DNA of 64,000 nucleotides, taken from assembly GCA_034508935.3 (NCBI GenBank), contig CM067448.1, positions 59,692,559 to 59,756,558 of the forward strand, read 5' to 3'. The position numbers and the translations under genes were made by a program. Shown here one piece after another: positions 48,300-60,400 of the stretch (the stretch's first letter is position 1; each line of letters starts with the position of its first letter). The stretch comes from Berghia stephanieae. Lineage: Eukaryota; Mollusca; Gastropoda; Nudibranchia; Aeolidiidae. The notes beneath the pieces are model-generated. The model made no database searches and was not told the origin of the DNA. It saw only the letters and a program-made list of their open reading frames with translations.

Positions 48300-48960
48300 T
48301 GTTTTATGTTTTTATTTATTTATTTTGTTTGTTTTGTTATTGTTTTTTTTTTTTTGTTTTGTTTTTTTTTTTAGTTTTGAGAGCGAAAGATGGGATTTAG
48401 GATTCTTTTTAATTTTCTTTATTTACGGTACCTGTTTATTTCATTCATAGACGTTTTGTTTTATTTTGTTTTGTATTTTATTTTTCCGTGTTTTTTGGTT
48501 TGATGGTTCATGATTTATTAAATTAGTTTTATTTTCTTTAGTTTTCATCCATTCATTTCATTTATTATATTATATTATATTTATTATCAATTTTCAATTG
48601 TTGATTACTATTGGATTTGTTTTTGTCGTATTTATTTCATTTTATTATATTTTCTTCTCTAAAAAAATTTTTATTGTTTTGGGGATTTTTAGTATGAGTG
48701 ATGAAGCTTATCTTCAAACTATAAATATTATCTTACTTGTCCTTTAGATGTTATTAATGAAGCTAATTTTACCGAATATTTTGTATTGATGAATTACGAA
48801 GGTCAGAGGTCAGCAAGCAATTAACTACAAGTAAACGATAACTACACACACATTCCATAATCTTTGACAACACACAACACACACACACACACAATATATA
48901 TATTTATTATGATATTGATTAAATTCTTTACCACACGTTTTTCATTGGATTTTGGCTTTG
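48300..48960. other. Intergenic, nothing recognised
   Basis: AT-rich DNA with T-runs; a short (CA)n lies near 48870-48892. Confidence 0.5.
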
Positions 48961-48969
48961 TTTTACAAT

Positions 48970-48997
48970 TCTATTATTATTATTATTATTATTATTA

Positions 48998-49053
<56 letters not shown>

Positions 49054-49085
49054 TATTATTATCATCATTATTATCAAGATTATTA

Positions 49086-49156
<71 letters not shown>

Positions 49157-49245
49157 TCATCTTATCATTATTACTTATCTTATCATTATTATTATCATTA
49201 TCCTCATCATCATCAACAACATCATTATTATTATTGTTATTATGA
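48970..49245. repeat. (ATT)n array
   Basis: TTA/ATT repeats with ATC variants toward the right. Confidence 0.97.
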
Positions 49246-49557
49246 TCATTATCATTTGGTTATTGTTTTTATTCTTGTTTATTGTTATTACCATTATTAT
49301 CATTACGATTATTGTGGACTTAATGTTAAAAAAAAATATATATAAAAGATTGTCTCACTCAGTCAATGTAAAAATGGTGTAGCTCTAGTCAGTCACACAG
49401 ATGAAGAAAGAAAAAATAAGTTTCTCATATTTTCTTTCTTTCTTTTTTTTTTTTTTTTTTTTAGTGTCGGTAATTCTCACGGGCCATCATCGTAATTTAC
49501 TCTTATGATCTTTTATAACGTAATTATAATGTAATTCGCATCTATTTTTGGAAATGA

Positions 49558-50262
49558 AATGTGACCCGTCGCATCAATTCGGTTTTAGGTCTGGATGATT
49601 TGGATGCTAAAAATAGATTTTTAAAATGTGTTTAATTTAAAAATAGTATCATCGAACAAGGGTTGATTTAACCAATCAACTACCGTACGCTGGGGAAAAA
49701 ATTAATTTGGCACAAAAGAAAAAAAATCTTGCTTCAATTATAGATCGATTTAATGACCCTCATCTTGGCAAAACTCTCACACTTGGAAGCTTGCGAAGTC
49801 CCAGGTTTGAGAGTTTTTTGGCAGGATGAGGGTCATTTAAATCGATTGAAATTTATTGAAAGAGGGACCAGTTTTCTGGCCAAATGTTTAAATACGTGAT
49901 TTCCAGAGTTTGGCAGTTTTAAATGGTTAAAATGTCTTCTTATTCAAGAAAATTCAAAACAGTTTCTTAAAGTGGCAAAGACTAACATTTGACAATAATT
50001 GTGCCCCATCGCCTAAAAGCGGTACTTTGTCGGGATGAATGAGGTGCAGGTAATTGAACTATAGCGATCAATTTATTTGAACTTTTCAATGTATGTTGGA
50101 AAATAAATTAAATTGATTACATTGAAAAAATAAATAATAATACATAAATAAATAAAAATAATAAAATATTTTAAAATATTTCTCTCATTGTTCCAATTAA
50201 AAATTCACTTTTCGAGGACCGATACATCCCGATTTAAAACGTTTTGTGACGATGGGTCACAA
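49558..50262. mobile_element. Composite of family A and family F MITEs
   Basis: GTGACCCGTCGCATCAATTC begins a family A end at 49562. A family F foldback follows (49690-49915, TTTCTGGCCAAATG and GGTCCCAGGTTTGAGAG-type centre). A second family A copy runs from about 49999 (GTGCCCCATCGCCTAAAAGC) to GTTTTGTGACGATGGGTCAC at 50262. Confidence 0.65.
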
Positions 50263-50275
50263 CTATTTTACACCG

Positions 50276-50276
<1 letters not shown>

Positions 50277-50308
<32 letters not shown>

Positions 50309-50335
50309 ACAACATAATACCGTTTTGAGACGATA
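50277..50335. repeat. Poly-C run beside a family A end
   Basis: About 32 C, then ACATAATACCGTTTTGAGAC, a second family A terminus. The C-run appears to split or border a duplicated MITE end. Confidence 0.8.
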
Positions 50336-50749
50336 CTAATGTAGCAAATGGCCCGTCATGCAAGCCACATTGATCGTGTTCAAACTGAGTATGGTAAGTA
50401 GTGTTGCGTGTTTTCTTTATTCACAGCTTTTGGAATGATTAAAGATTGATTTATCTTTATCCTTTGTTTATAATGATAATATTAACTGTCCATTCGATTA
50501 GCTCCCTCTTTCTATACAAACTACGAAGCACCAATACTACTACTAACTACTACTATGTCATTGTTTTATTGTGATATAACAAAGATTATATAACTATTTT
50601 ATGTGTATAAACTGTTGTATATTAAACTTACATGCCTTCTTTCCCGCTGTCCTTTCGCACACGAGAAAATATGTTGGTCTTTCTAAGCTATCAATAAACT
50701 TTACACTCTCTTATCACTGATTTCGAGTTTATTTTTATTTCATTTGATA

Positions 50750-51034
50750 TTAACTCTCTCCTTGCCAACCATAGGAAAAGCGTCACATTTGTTACGATAC
50801 AACCAACAATTTTATCATTCTGATTTCTTTTCCACATCACAAAATTTATAGAAAATTTGTTGTTATAGTTATAAAAACTTGACACTGTGTTGTAGAGCTC
50901 ATTTTGCTGAACAATATTGTGTATAGAATGTACTTGTTGGTTTTCTGTTTGAGTAAGAAAATTCTGGGTTTTTTTTGTTGGTGGGCATGACGTTTTGGGG
51001 GAAACTATGAAAATGGGTGGTATGGAGAGTTAAG
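50750..51034. mobile_element. Family D piggyBac-like MITE
   Basis: TTAACTCTCTCCTTGCCAAC at the left and GGTGGTATGGAGAGTTAA at the right. Interior close to 29181-29440. Confidence 0.88.
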
Positions 51035-51199
51035 CCCTTAAGAAATAAACTTTATTACTATTATTATCAACATTTGTATACAAATGTTACAAATATTAAT
51101 ATTAATAAAATATATTTCCTAAACTCCATTCCCATTCAAATGACAGCTCTAGGCGCTGTTTGAAATTCGCAACAGAGAAAGAAAATGACAATATATATG

Positions 51200-51465
51200 T
51201 AGGTACTTCCCGCTTTGAGTGGCGCATAGTTGAGTCCTTGGAAAAGGCTCTTCCCTCACATTCTCTCATCGTACTCAGATGTAAAATGAAATGAGTGCAA
51301 GTCCATTAACAGCGCTGTTTCTCTCGGCCGGAGGGGTATGCAATATTATCTCCTAATAGGCTTGTTCTAAGTCTCGTTATACGGGTGAAGTGTTCCTGTC
51401 GGTTAGGGAACCCTTGTAAAGCACTTTGAGGGCGTTCAGTGGTTATTGCTCTTTATAATTGCTCA
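51200..51465 (+). mobile_element. tRNA-derived SINE, family 1 (5'-truncated)
   Basis: Starts in the head/body junction (GGCGCATAGTTGAGTCCTTG), continues GAAAAGGCTCTTCCCTCACA, and ends AAAGCACTTTGAGGGCGTTC. The tRNA-like A box is missing. Confidence 0.8.
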
Positions 51466-51795
51466 CCCTTTTATCTGTGTTTTGTTTTTGTTTTTTTTTG
51501 TTTTTTTTTGTTTTTTGTTTTGTTTGTTTGTTTTTTTTTTTTTTACTGTAATGACCTTTTCTATGTCGCACACAGCCATGGGGCTGGTTCATCAACCCGA
51601 CAATCTCATAAAGATTAGTCTACAGAATGTTTTTATAAAGGATTTCTCGAACACATACAACAATTTAATTTGTTTGTTTTTAAATAGAAGACGAAGAAGA
51701 AGGTAAGGAGGACATAATGAATGTGAAACAGAGACATTGCCCTACACCGTCCCACACTACACGGCATTTATCGTCAATGTTGGAGCTGCTATAGT

Positions 51796-52060
51796 GTGGA
51801 GAGAAGATGGGGAGGAGTCAGACCTACAGTAAATCGACTGAGATGGAGAACCTGCCTAACGACAACGACGCTTCATCAGTGGGGACTTTCCATCTGTCTC
51901 ACCTGTAGGCTACTACGCGTTGTGGACAAGAACCTTAAACCGCAGAGCATCTGGTCGAGCGTTTTGTTGACGACGAGGCTACCGAGCGGGTTTGCGAATT
52001 CGACAACGACAGCTTGGATAGGCCATGTGAAACCATTAGAAGCTGCTGCCATAGTCAAGT
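51796..52060 (+). mobile_element. LINE C-terminal fragment (plus strand)
   Basis: Encodes TTTLHQWGLSICLTCRLLRV and LLTTRLPSGFANSTT, a diverged relative of the minus-strand LINE tail below (AAAFNQWGLSTCPACTCCGE, RRLPGGFANVHK). It has lost its Cys pattern. It is followed by ACCATTAGAAGCTGCTGCCA, also present inverted at 52155-52185. Confidence 0.6.
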
Positions 52061-52139
52061 CTCCAACCAATTTTCTCGGCGAAGTGACATTTTTATGCAA
52101 CATCTATTCGTTCATTGATTTTTTAATTTTTATTTTTTA

Positions 52140-53085
52140 ATTATACTGGTCTATCCAGGCGATAGCAGCTTCTAATGGTGTCACACTAAAATAGTTATAG
52201 TGATCTGTCCAGACCGCAAATTCATACGTGTACAGTCGCAAACCTGCCGGAAGCTTCGTCACGCCGCAACGCACGACTAGATCATCTTCGGTTTTGGGCT
52301 CTTGTCCAAAAATCGTTCATGTAGGACAGGCGACAAGTCTCAATTGATGAAGCGACAGTGCCGTGAGGCAGGGTCTCGACCGAAGTCGATTTGCTGCCAC
52401 CAATTATCATTTTGCTGCCATCCAGTATTCTCATGCTGGTACAGAGACCTGGCAATTCTCTCCCAGTTTCGAGGAATCTATGTCCCTGTCCTCGAGGGAT
52501 TGAATTCGTCCAAACTGACTTCATCTCATATGCGCAGTCCTATCTGAAGTGAAGGAAGCTCAGTACAAGGGTTGCCGGGACTTATTACGGCGCAAAACAG
52601 GGGCACCATCCATTATACGCTTGAGAGGGGTTTCCCCATTCCCCTCTCGATCTTATCAATCCAGCCATTTGTAATCGTCTCCTACCTAACACCAGAGGGG
52701 GGGGGGGTGGGGGTGAGGAGTTGCCGCCATTATCGGAGCCCCATTCTCTAGGCGTTGTTGTCAGCGTTCACGACACTGTATGCATGGACTTTGCGAACGT
52801 TTACAGCAACCCCTCAACATTCTTGCTCCTACCCCATACCGGAGCGCAATACTCCTCGCTGGAATAACAGAGTGCAGGCAGAAGTCCCCAGAAATGCTTG
52901 ATCAGCACCCCGAACTTGTTCCCACCTGCTTCCTCAGAAAACTGTTGCGTTTCTCTATCTTCTAGGCAACACCTTCAAGGTGGACCCACAGAAAGGCTGC
53001 GTAACTCCCAGGTATTTCGGACACGGTTCAGTTCATATGAGAGAACCTGGTCCCCGACAAGGGCGTCGAATTCGTTGCCGCATTT
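52140..53085 (-). mobile_element. LINE 3' end, copy I (minus strand)
   Basis: Non-LTR retrotransposon tail. From high to low coordinate: part of the reverse transcriptase thumb region, a G-run-invaded linker, then WTNSIPRGQGHRFLETG and a degraded zinc-ribbon tail. It parallels copy II over most of its length but is more decayed. Its upstream end abuts the 3' end of copy II at about 53085. Confidence 0.65.
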
Positions 53086-54200
53086 GTGTACATTCGCGAA
53101 CCCGCCAGGTAGCCTTCTCACAACACAACGCTGGACAAGATGTCCTGTTTTGTCGGGTTCTTCTCCACAACACGTACATGCAGGACAGGTGGAAAGTCCC
53201 CATTGATTAAATGCTGCTGCAGTTAGGTTCTCGATCTCAGTCGATTTCCCGCCACTCAGTGTCTCCTCTTTGTGGTACAGAAGTCTGGCAACTTCTATCC
53301 CAGTTTTGAGGAGTCTATGTCCGCGCCCATGACGAGGGACCAAATTCGTCCAAGCCCACTTCCATCTCGTATGTGCAACCCTGTCCGAAGTCAGGGAAGC
53401 CAAGTCCAAGGTTGTCAGATCTTATTTTGGCTCGAAACGGGGCACCGTCCATTACGCGTCTCGGGGGGGGGGGGGGGGGGGTTTCCCCAGTCCCCCTTTG
53501 TTTTGTTATGTCGGTGCCAAGTAATCGTCTCCCTTCTGACATCGGAGGTGTGGGGGGGGGGGGGGGATTGCTACCATTATCGGGCCAATTTATTTGGGGG
53601 GGGGGGGGGGGTGTTGTTGCCAGCGGTCCCGCCAATAATATGTGCATAGACTTGCAAAGTTTTATACCTACCTTCTCAAAGTTCTTGCTCCTACCCCACA
53701 ATGGAGCGCAACACTCCGTGATGGAATAGCATAGTGCCAGGGCAGAAGTCCCCAGGAGAGCCCGATAAGCGCCCCAAGTTGTTGTTTCTGGTTTCCTCTG
53801 AAGATTGTTGCGTTTCTCTATCTTCCAGGCAACACCTTCGAGATGGACTCCATAGGTAAGGCTGCGGTCCAGCGTAACCCCAGGTAGGTACTTCGGATAC
53901 GATTCATATGGGTGAACCTGGACCCCGACAAGGATGTTCAGTTTCCTGGTGTGCCAACCGCTGCATAGATGGAATGCTGCGTCTATGCTTTTTGAAGTGT
54001 TCATCTTCAGGCAGGTAGCACTTGTAAACGTAGGATTTGATTTTGGTAACATCCTCACCGAGGGTACTCTCGAGACGGCTACAGACCTTACTTTGAGTAA
54101 CGAGGGCCCAATTGTCCGCATATAATTCCAGCCTCGGGGAGCGAATTTAGACATTAAACAACACATGTGCCATAACAAATCCCGAGGGACTCCATTCATC
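53085..54200 (-). mobile_element. LINE 3' half, copy II (minus strand)
   Basis: The minus strand encodes YLPGVTLDRSLTYGVHLEGV, AWKIEKRNNLQRKPETTTWG and LALCYSITECCAPLWGRS, the block after the reverse transcriptase catalytic core in Jockey/CR1-type LINEs (GVTLDRxLxxxxHL..RNNLLRKLAGTTWGA..ALCYSTAEYCAPVW). It continues to FNQWGLSTCPACTCCGEEPD then KTGHLVQRC, the C-terminal zinc-ribbon-like CxCx..HxxxxC. Three G-runs (Pro-runs in the ORF) were inserted or expanded within it. The catalytic YxDD part and endonuclease are absent. Clade not certain. Confidence 0.8.
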
Positions 54201-54519
54201 CATTTCCTGACTACGTTTTAATTTTTTTTTTTTATCTTTTAAATTTTTAAAAATTGAAAATGCCGAATGGGTGATCCAATAAAATGCCAGTCTCTGAAGA
54301 GTTTATTTATTTTATGGAAGGTACGCAATAATTTTATTATACATAGAAAATACAGGCTTCTCGTAGGTTTCCTGCTTGAGGGAAAAGAAAACCGCGAAAG
54401 CAGATCTTAAATCCGATACTTCTGGATTTAGTGCAATGTCCTATTCACTCCGTCATCTCGACTTAAATTAATCCTTTATAAAATAAGAAAATGTTAGTGG
54501 TACACTGCACTACATTTGT

Positions 54520-54715
54520 TTATTGGTAAAATTGATAATAACATTTTCATCACTGCAGCCTTGTTTTGTAATTTTTCAATGGTACGATTTGGCATTCTTT
54601 GTAATTTGTTTAATCCATCTGGCAACTCTGATAGCAGTAGACTTTTTTCCTGCTTTCGTTTTACGTTTTTCTCATACACACAATACAGAAGACAGCGTAA
54701 TAATTCTTGAAATGT
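54520..54715 (-). mobile_element. Possible LINE RT fragment
   Basis: The minus strand reads SELPDGLNKLQRMPNRTIEK then LQNKA, similar to the common LINE phrase LP..LINKLQRVQNxAAR. It is short and unsupported by flanking homology. Confidence 0.3.
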
Positions 54716-55270
54716 CTGGATCACAGGTAGAATGTTGCTTTTGTGCAATGGACAAAGCATGGTTGAATTGATTAGAGTCTGGAGAGATCATAAATGCATT
54801 TTGCCAAAAATCTATCAAATGGGTGTGTGTAAGTGAAAGTGAAGTCGCAGCTGCTTGATACTCAACTTCAACGTCTATCACTATCTCGTCTTAGACGTCT
54901 AAAAGCTATCAATCAAAGAAAATCAGCAAGACATGACACAAGCATTATAAGTGACCAACACATTTGTTGACTTACTGAGCTTACACCTTGCATATTTTAT
55001 GTTTTTAATCTAGAGCAATCAAGTTTTAAATTTGTAAAAATAAACCAATTTCCTTTCTGACTGATGAGTTAATGAATGAGTAGGTACAAAGTGGCAATTC
55101 GGACTCGAGTCTCAATAGTAGTCTTCTGTAGCTATTCGGACTCGAACTCTATGGTTCGTGCGCATACAGAGAGGAGGACTACACAATGTGGGTAGTAGGT
55201 AGAGGGTGGGAGTGATGAAGAGCTCGCCCTGTCTCACACTATCAGAATATTTATTTTTGTCCTGATTTTA

Positions 55271-55310
<40 letters not shown>
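55271..55310. repeat. (GT)n microsatellite
   Basis: About 19 GT dinucleotides. Confidence 0.97.
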
Positions 55311-55312
<2 letters not shown>

Positions 55313-55431
55313 GTTGTTAGAAAAGCTTTTCATTTATATTTATACCACAGTTACTTTGACTTTTGTTTTACTTTTGAAGAGTTTTAACTCTTTTCTTTTT
55401 TAATTTCTAACTGGACTTCCAATTTGATCCT

Positions 55432-55680
55432 TGATTCTGCTAGCTTAGTTGGTAGAGCACTCGCTTCACAAGAAAAGCTACCAAAATTGATCCAGCAATG
55501 TCAGATTTTTTTCTGACCCCCTTGTTCACCCAGTAGTGATTGGATAGCTGGGTCTGTTCAATCTATTGAAAAGTACTTTGCTTTGTCCTAGACAATGGGT
55601 AGCGGTCAACTATTTTGTCCATTTCATGCTATAGAAATTGAATTTAACACCGGCTCCATGGATTAAATGGCTTTAAGGGA
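55432..55680 (+). mobile_element. tRNA-derived SINE, family 2
   Basis: The head reads CTAGCTTAGTTGGTAGAGCA then CTCGCTTCACAAG. The body contains CCCAGTAGTGATTGGATAGC and ends AACACCGGCTCCATGG. Confidence 0.8.
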
Positions 55681-56039
55681 CATCCTTTTAGACTTGGTAG
55701 GGGTGAAATGACCCAGTGGATATGGCATTGCATTTCCCTTTTGCTCACTTTTGGGCCTTGCACTGAGGCATTAGCTTCAACAGATATCTCTTTGTTTCGA
55801 TAGAACCTAAAGAAAAATTTCCCCTGAGGATGAATAAAGCGTACAGTGCAACTTTTGGATAATGATAATGACACCCCCTGGATATCGACATTAACCTCTG
55901 GTCCCAATTTTTTTGTTATATGAAAACCCCAAAATAGCGACATAATTTTAGTAAAACCCTATTTGCGACGTCGTTATGGCGATAAATCAGCAGTTGACAC
56001 CATCACTTGATATTTAAAAATTTAGCCAAATTGGCAACA

Positions 56040-56225
56040 GCTATTCCGACCAGAGTCATCTCGTACTTTTGACCAATAAAAAGCATACTCATAGTTAACA
56101 AGACCACTTTGTTACCAGCCAATGCCAACACGGTTTACCTACCAATGAAATCACTTTATCGCTGTTACCATCGGGTCAGAAACTTCTATAGAGAACTCTT
56201 AGAAGGTAATGCATTGGGCGCATAG
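56040..56225 (+). promoter_or_regulatory. Possible promoter and first exon of the AT-hook gene
   Basis: Three CCAAT/CCAAT-like boxes (GACCAATAAAAAG, CAGCCAATGCC, TACCAATGAAATC) within 100 nt are followed by ACTCTTAGAAG|GTAATG, a possible non-coding exon donor. The next acceptor upstream of the start codon is at 56995. Weak and positional only. Confidence 0.25.
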
Positions 56226-56995
56226 AAAAACGTCACTATCCTGAACTGTCAGATGGCCACTGGTCAAAATTGGCCTCAAGAGAATCGGTGTTTCTATTAT
56301 TAATTAAAATTTTTTATTTAAAAAAACATTCTGTTTTTTTTTCAATAACAAATTTTTTTCCTATTCTAGATTATATTTTTAAAAAAATCAAAACCCATGA
56401 GTTTTTTTAGAGGGATCAAAATGTTTGTAGTTTTTGGCCAAATGAGGTTCTATTTAGCCACTTTTAAAAGGAATTGACATCTGGCCTTCTGGAAGATCTG
56501 ACAATTTTGACAATGTCATTACCGATCGTTGACAACCTTGCTGACGATTCAAGAGTGCATCAAATATCAAGATGTGTTCTGTTGTATTAATAAATGCCAT
56601 TTAATAAGATATTAGATAAATGCCGTTTAATATTATATTAAATAAATGTCAGTTCCAAGCTTGGTTAAATGACATGAAAATGGTGTTTCAGCAGTTTACA
56701 ATAAAAAAATGAAAAGCATATCTGTTAAATCTTTTGACCAAAGGAAAAATACACATTCTGATGTGATTGGAACGTGTCTTATCACAGGCACTGGCCTGAA
56801 CATGCATCATGATTATCAAGGGTCTTGCTTCACCCCTTTTTCCAGCATCTTGATAATCCCGGAATAACAACATAATGTTCCTGTCCCAGGCAATGTAGTT
56901 ATCCAGGGGTTGCATTGTATTTTATTGTATTCATTGGTTTTTGTATTTTTCTCTTTTCTTACTTTTAATTCATTTTTTTTCTTCTCTCTTGACAG

Positions 56996-57045
56996 GTACA
57001 CATATTTCATCTTTGACTTAGCACTTTGATATAAAAGCATCGAAA
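56996..57045 (+). other. 5' UTR segment of the AT-hook gene exon
   Basis: Begins after a strong acceptor (long T/C tract then cttgacag) and ends at CGAAAATGT, where A at -3 gives a good start context. It shows that the coding exon has at least one upstream non-coding exon. Confidence 0.55.
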
Positions 57046-57466
57046 ATGTCATCTGAGATGATTGATCTAACTGTGGAGGATAGCGCTTCAACTGATGCTG
57101 TGCCATTGGTTTTGGTGCCAAATCAATATTGTGATCTAACCCTAGATTCCTCCACAGATGATGAAGATTGTCCAACTTGTAGTAATGTCAGTGTGTCAAT
57201 ACCGAACAATGAATTTGTGGCAAATGATTTGGTATCGCTGGATTACGATGTTGGAGATGGTGAGAAAAGCAGTCTAGGATACAACGCTCAAAATAACATT
57301 CATGCATTACCTGTTGATTTTTTTGAAGATGTGTATTGTAGTAATGCCGAAGAAGAAGATGATGACATAATTCATAATGAAGACATGGTAGTGTCAGGGA
57401 GTACTAGTTATAGTCAAAATTTATCAAAATCGACGTTGCTAGATGACAGTTGTTCCAAACAATCAG
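57046..57466 (+). CDS. Acidic N-terminus with two SUMO-interacting motifs
   Basis: First part of an unrecognised gene. From ATG at 57046 it encodes 140 residues to CAATCAG at 57466. Two SIM-type motifs are visible: SSEMIDLTVEDS (residues 2-13) and YCDLTLDSSTDDED (28-41). Each is a hydrophobic core with LT followed by acidic and Ser residues, as in PIAS and RNF4 SIMs. The rest is acidic (Asp/Glu and Ser) with EEEDDD near residue 107. The frame stays open 25 codons further and then stops, but the better continuation is the offset frame starting at about 57496. CAG|GTAAGA here is a perfect donor. Confidence 0.75.
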
Positions 57467-57495
57467 GTAAGAACGTTACCTCGAGGAAATGGAAG

Positions 57496-60400
57496 ATTGT
57501 ACAAAGAAGGTCAAAAGACCTGTTGGTCGTCCGAGAAAGGTAAATCAGAACACATCTGCTATCATTACAAATGAGGAAAAAAAGGTGAAGACTTCAAAAG
57601 TGAAGAGAATGTCTGTAAAGAGGAGTTATCTTCAAAACAAAGTTTTGCGCAGTACATTTAGTGATACAAAGGAAAGGAGAAGTAGTCAAAAGCAAATTGA
57701 TTCTTTAAAAAGAGAGATGACTTCAGTGAACAAGAAAAATCAGCTTGCCAAGCTGCCTATTAATCGGACCAGTACATTTTCATCATCTTCATCATATGAC
57801 AAATACAATCCAATGGATACAAGGAAAAGGACTCTAGGGGGCAAAACTTCTAGAAGTGTGGGAGCAAAAATGTCAAAGTCATTTGACAACAGTAAAAATT
57901 CAAAAGTCATGAAGATAAAGAATAACCAAACGGAAAATTTCATACCACCCACCCGTGGTCGTCCAAGGAAAATGTCACCTTCAGATATGCAAGACCAAAG
58001 AAAGGTATTTTCTAATAATGAAGATTCAGAGAAGAAAAGAAAAAGGAGTCTTGAAAATTTGGAAAGTTTTTCTGCTAAAAAGCCAAGATTTGAAGGTAGC
58101 AAAAATAATTCTGAAGGCTTTAAGGTTGATGGAAGTCAGGAGAAAAATGTCACCACCCGATCTCCTGGTTGTCCAAGAAAAATACAATCTCCACCCACAG
58201 ATAAGCTAAGGCCCGGAAATGCAATAAAAAGATATTGTAAAAAAAATAAAAAATCATTTGTGGCAGAAAAAAGTTGCAGATCAGTAATTGTCAAGTCTAA
58301 AAGTCACAGAATTCCGAAGGATAAATCAGACTTTTCCAGTATTAAATCTTCTCCTTCAAAGCCAAAAATTAAGCAAAGTGTTCGGATTTCAACCAAAAGC
58401 AAGGGGGAAACCATTGTGGATTTAACAGAAAAATCTTCCCATTCGGAAAAAAGAAACAAACACGTGACAAATATTTCTAATAAAAAATTTAGGGATAACA
58501 TTTCTAAAGGAGAAAAGAAATGGAAACAAAATAAATTGAAGGCCTTAAGTAAAAAAATGTCCAATATTAAGAGGAAATATGCTAAAAAGCTAACAGAGGA
58601 AAGTAAAAAAATAAAATTGAATGAGTTAAAAGACAAAAAGAAGAGTGTACAGAAAGTGAAGATTAAAAATTCTGAAGTCAAACCAAAGAGGATACAAAAT
58701 GTGAAAGTGAAAAAGAGAAAGTATGTCAAAAGGAAATTGAAATGTGACAATTCGGGTAACAAGCAAGATATTTTGCCTGAAGATGTTATGCTTTTTTCTG
58801 GAGTTTTCACAGAAAATGATGAAGTTAGTCCCAGGCGTGTAACACAAAAGGGAAAACTTGACATGAGATTTAGATTGAATAAACACATTGCAGAGGCAAG
58901 TAAAAAAAGTGGACGGAAAAAACAATCATTGTACAAATTGAGTCATGATACTGCTGAATGCTTCAAACAGGGATTGAAATCTTATAGATTAGGTGAGAAT
59001 GAGTCAACAGCATCAACATCTAGAATAGAGGAAATAGTTGCAAGAGGTTATCCTTTATTTTTGAATAGAGAGCGGGAAACATCTTTTCCTTTGTATAAGG
59101 AACAATCACAGTGGGAATCCAATAAAAATTTAACAACGGACTCGGATGACGAGGTTGATGGCTGTCAAAAATTGTACCCTGACCCGAATGCAGGAAATCC
59201 AATGTTAGAAGTTGATATGGATGCAGCAGAAGGAAATGAAGATTACATAAACCTCGCTGATAAGGCCATTTTAAACCATTCTCAAGTTTTGGAAAAAAGC
59301 AATCAAAGTTGTCAATCAAGGACAAAATTCTTCAGAGGATGTATTCCACATTCCAAAGAAAATAATCTTTTTCTCGATGGCGACAGAAATAGCTATGAAT
59401 CTAAATTTGAAATTAGCCCAGATAATTTTGTTAGCACCAACAGTGCTCGTAAAAGGATTAGAGATGAATTTTTATATTTTGATTCTTATGATGAACATGT
59501 CGTGAAATATCCATCTTCTGATCATCCACTTAGAAGTGTAAATGTCAATACATATCAAAATGATGAGTGCTGTGATAATGAGGATTTTAATCATATTGCT
59601 CGTAAGGTTCCTATTATCCCACCAAATCCATCAAAAGAGCCAGTTTCTATTTTCTATTATACTCCTAAACAAATTGTGATATGTAATGAGTCACATCGTT
59701 GTTGCAAGAAGTTTGCTGTTAATAGAGTTGACAAATCAGTTCAATGCGATATGAATGAGCAAACATTCAACTCTCATTCTATAACTGGTTTAGAGTATAA
59801 AGAAAGCACACTAAAAGCAAAGGAGAACAATGTGCCAAGTTCTCTATCCAAGAATGCAACTGATAAACAGGCAGTCCATGCTCAAACACAACACATTTCA
59901 CAACCTTCATCAGTATCACTGAAAAGTTGCACATCAGAGGACAGACAATCTATCAAAGACACACAGTATCAGGTGAGAGTTCAAATGAATCCAAACTTTC
60001 CTGAAATCTACACAGTGAGGAGAAAAAATCCCAAAACCTTGCCCAAATTTGAGAATAATAAACCATTTCCTAGATCATCCCAATCAAACTTCAAGCAATT
60101 TCAACATCAGTCTTTTACTGATATAAATTTGAGCAGCTCAACTTCATCTTCTTCAAACTCAAAGCGACGGTTTGTGGAACCTCTTTATTCTAATCGAACC
60201 ACATCGGGCAATGAATTGGTATGGGGACGAAGTGAAGATTTAGTATCTTTGAATTGTTTACCAATGGAAATATCATCGTCTGTATACACAAATGATACAA
60301 TTGAAACTGTCATAGAAAACAACCCAAGCCCCTCCGTAAACTTAGTGAATTCCAATAGTGCCTCAAGTACTTGTGATAACTCTTGTCTTGAAAAAGAATC

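Noticed and set aside
53315-53640. Poly-Pro segments in a 294-codon minus-strand ORF
   Set aside because: The Pro-runs are G-runs inside a decayed LINE; they do not represent a Pro-rich host protein.
57740-58936. Long minus-strand ORFs opposite the AT-hook gene
   Set aside because: They are shadows of a Lys-rich coding strand (Phe/Leu/Ser-rich) with no independent start or domain.
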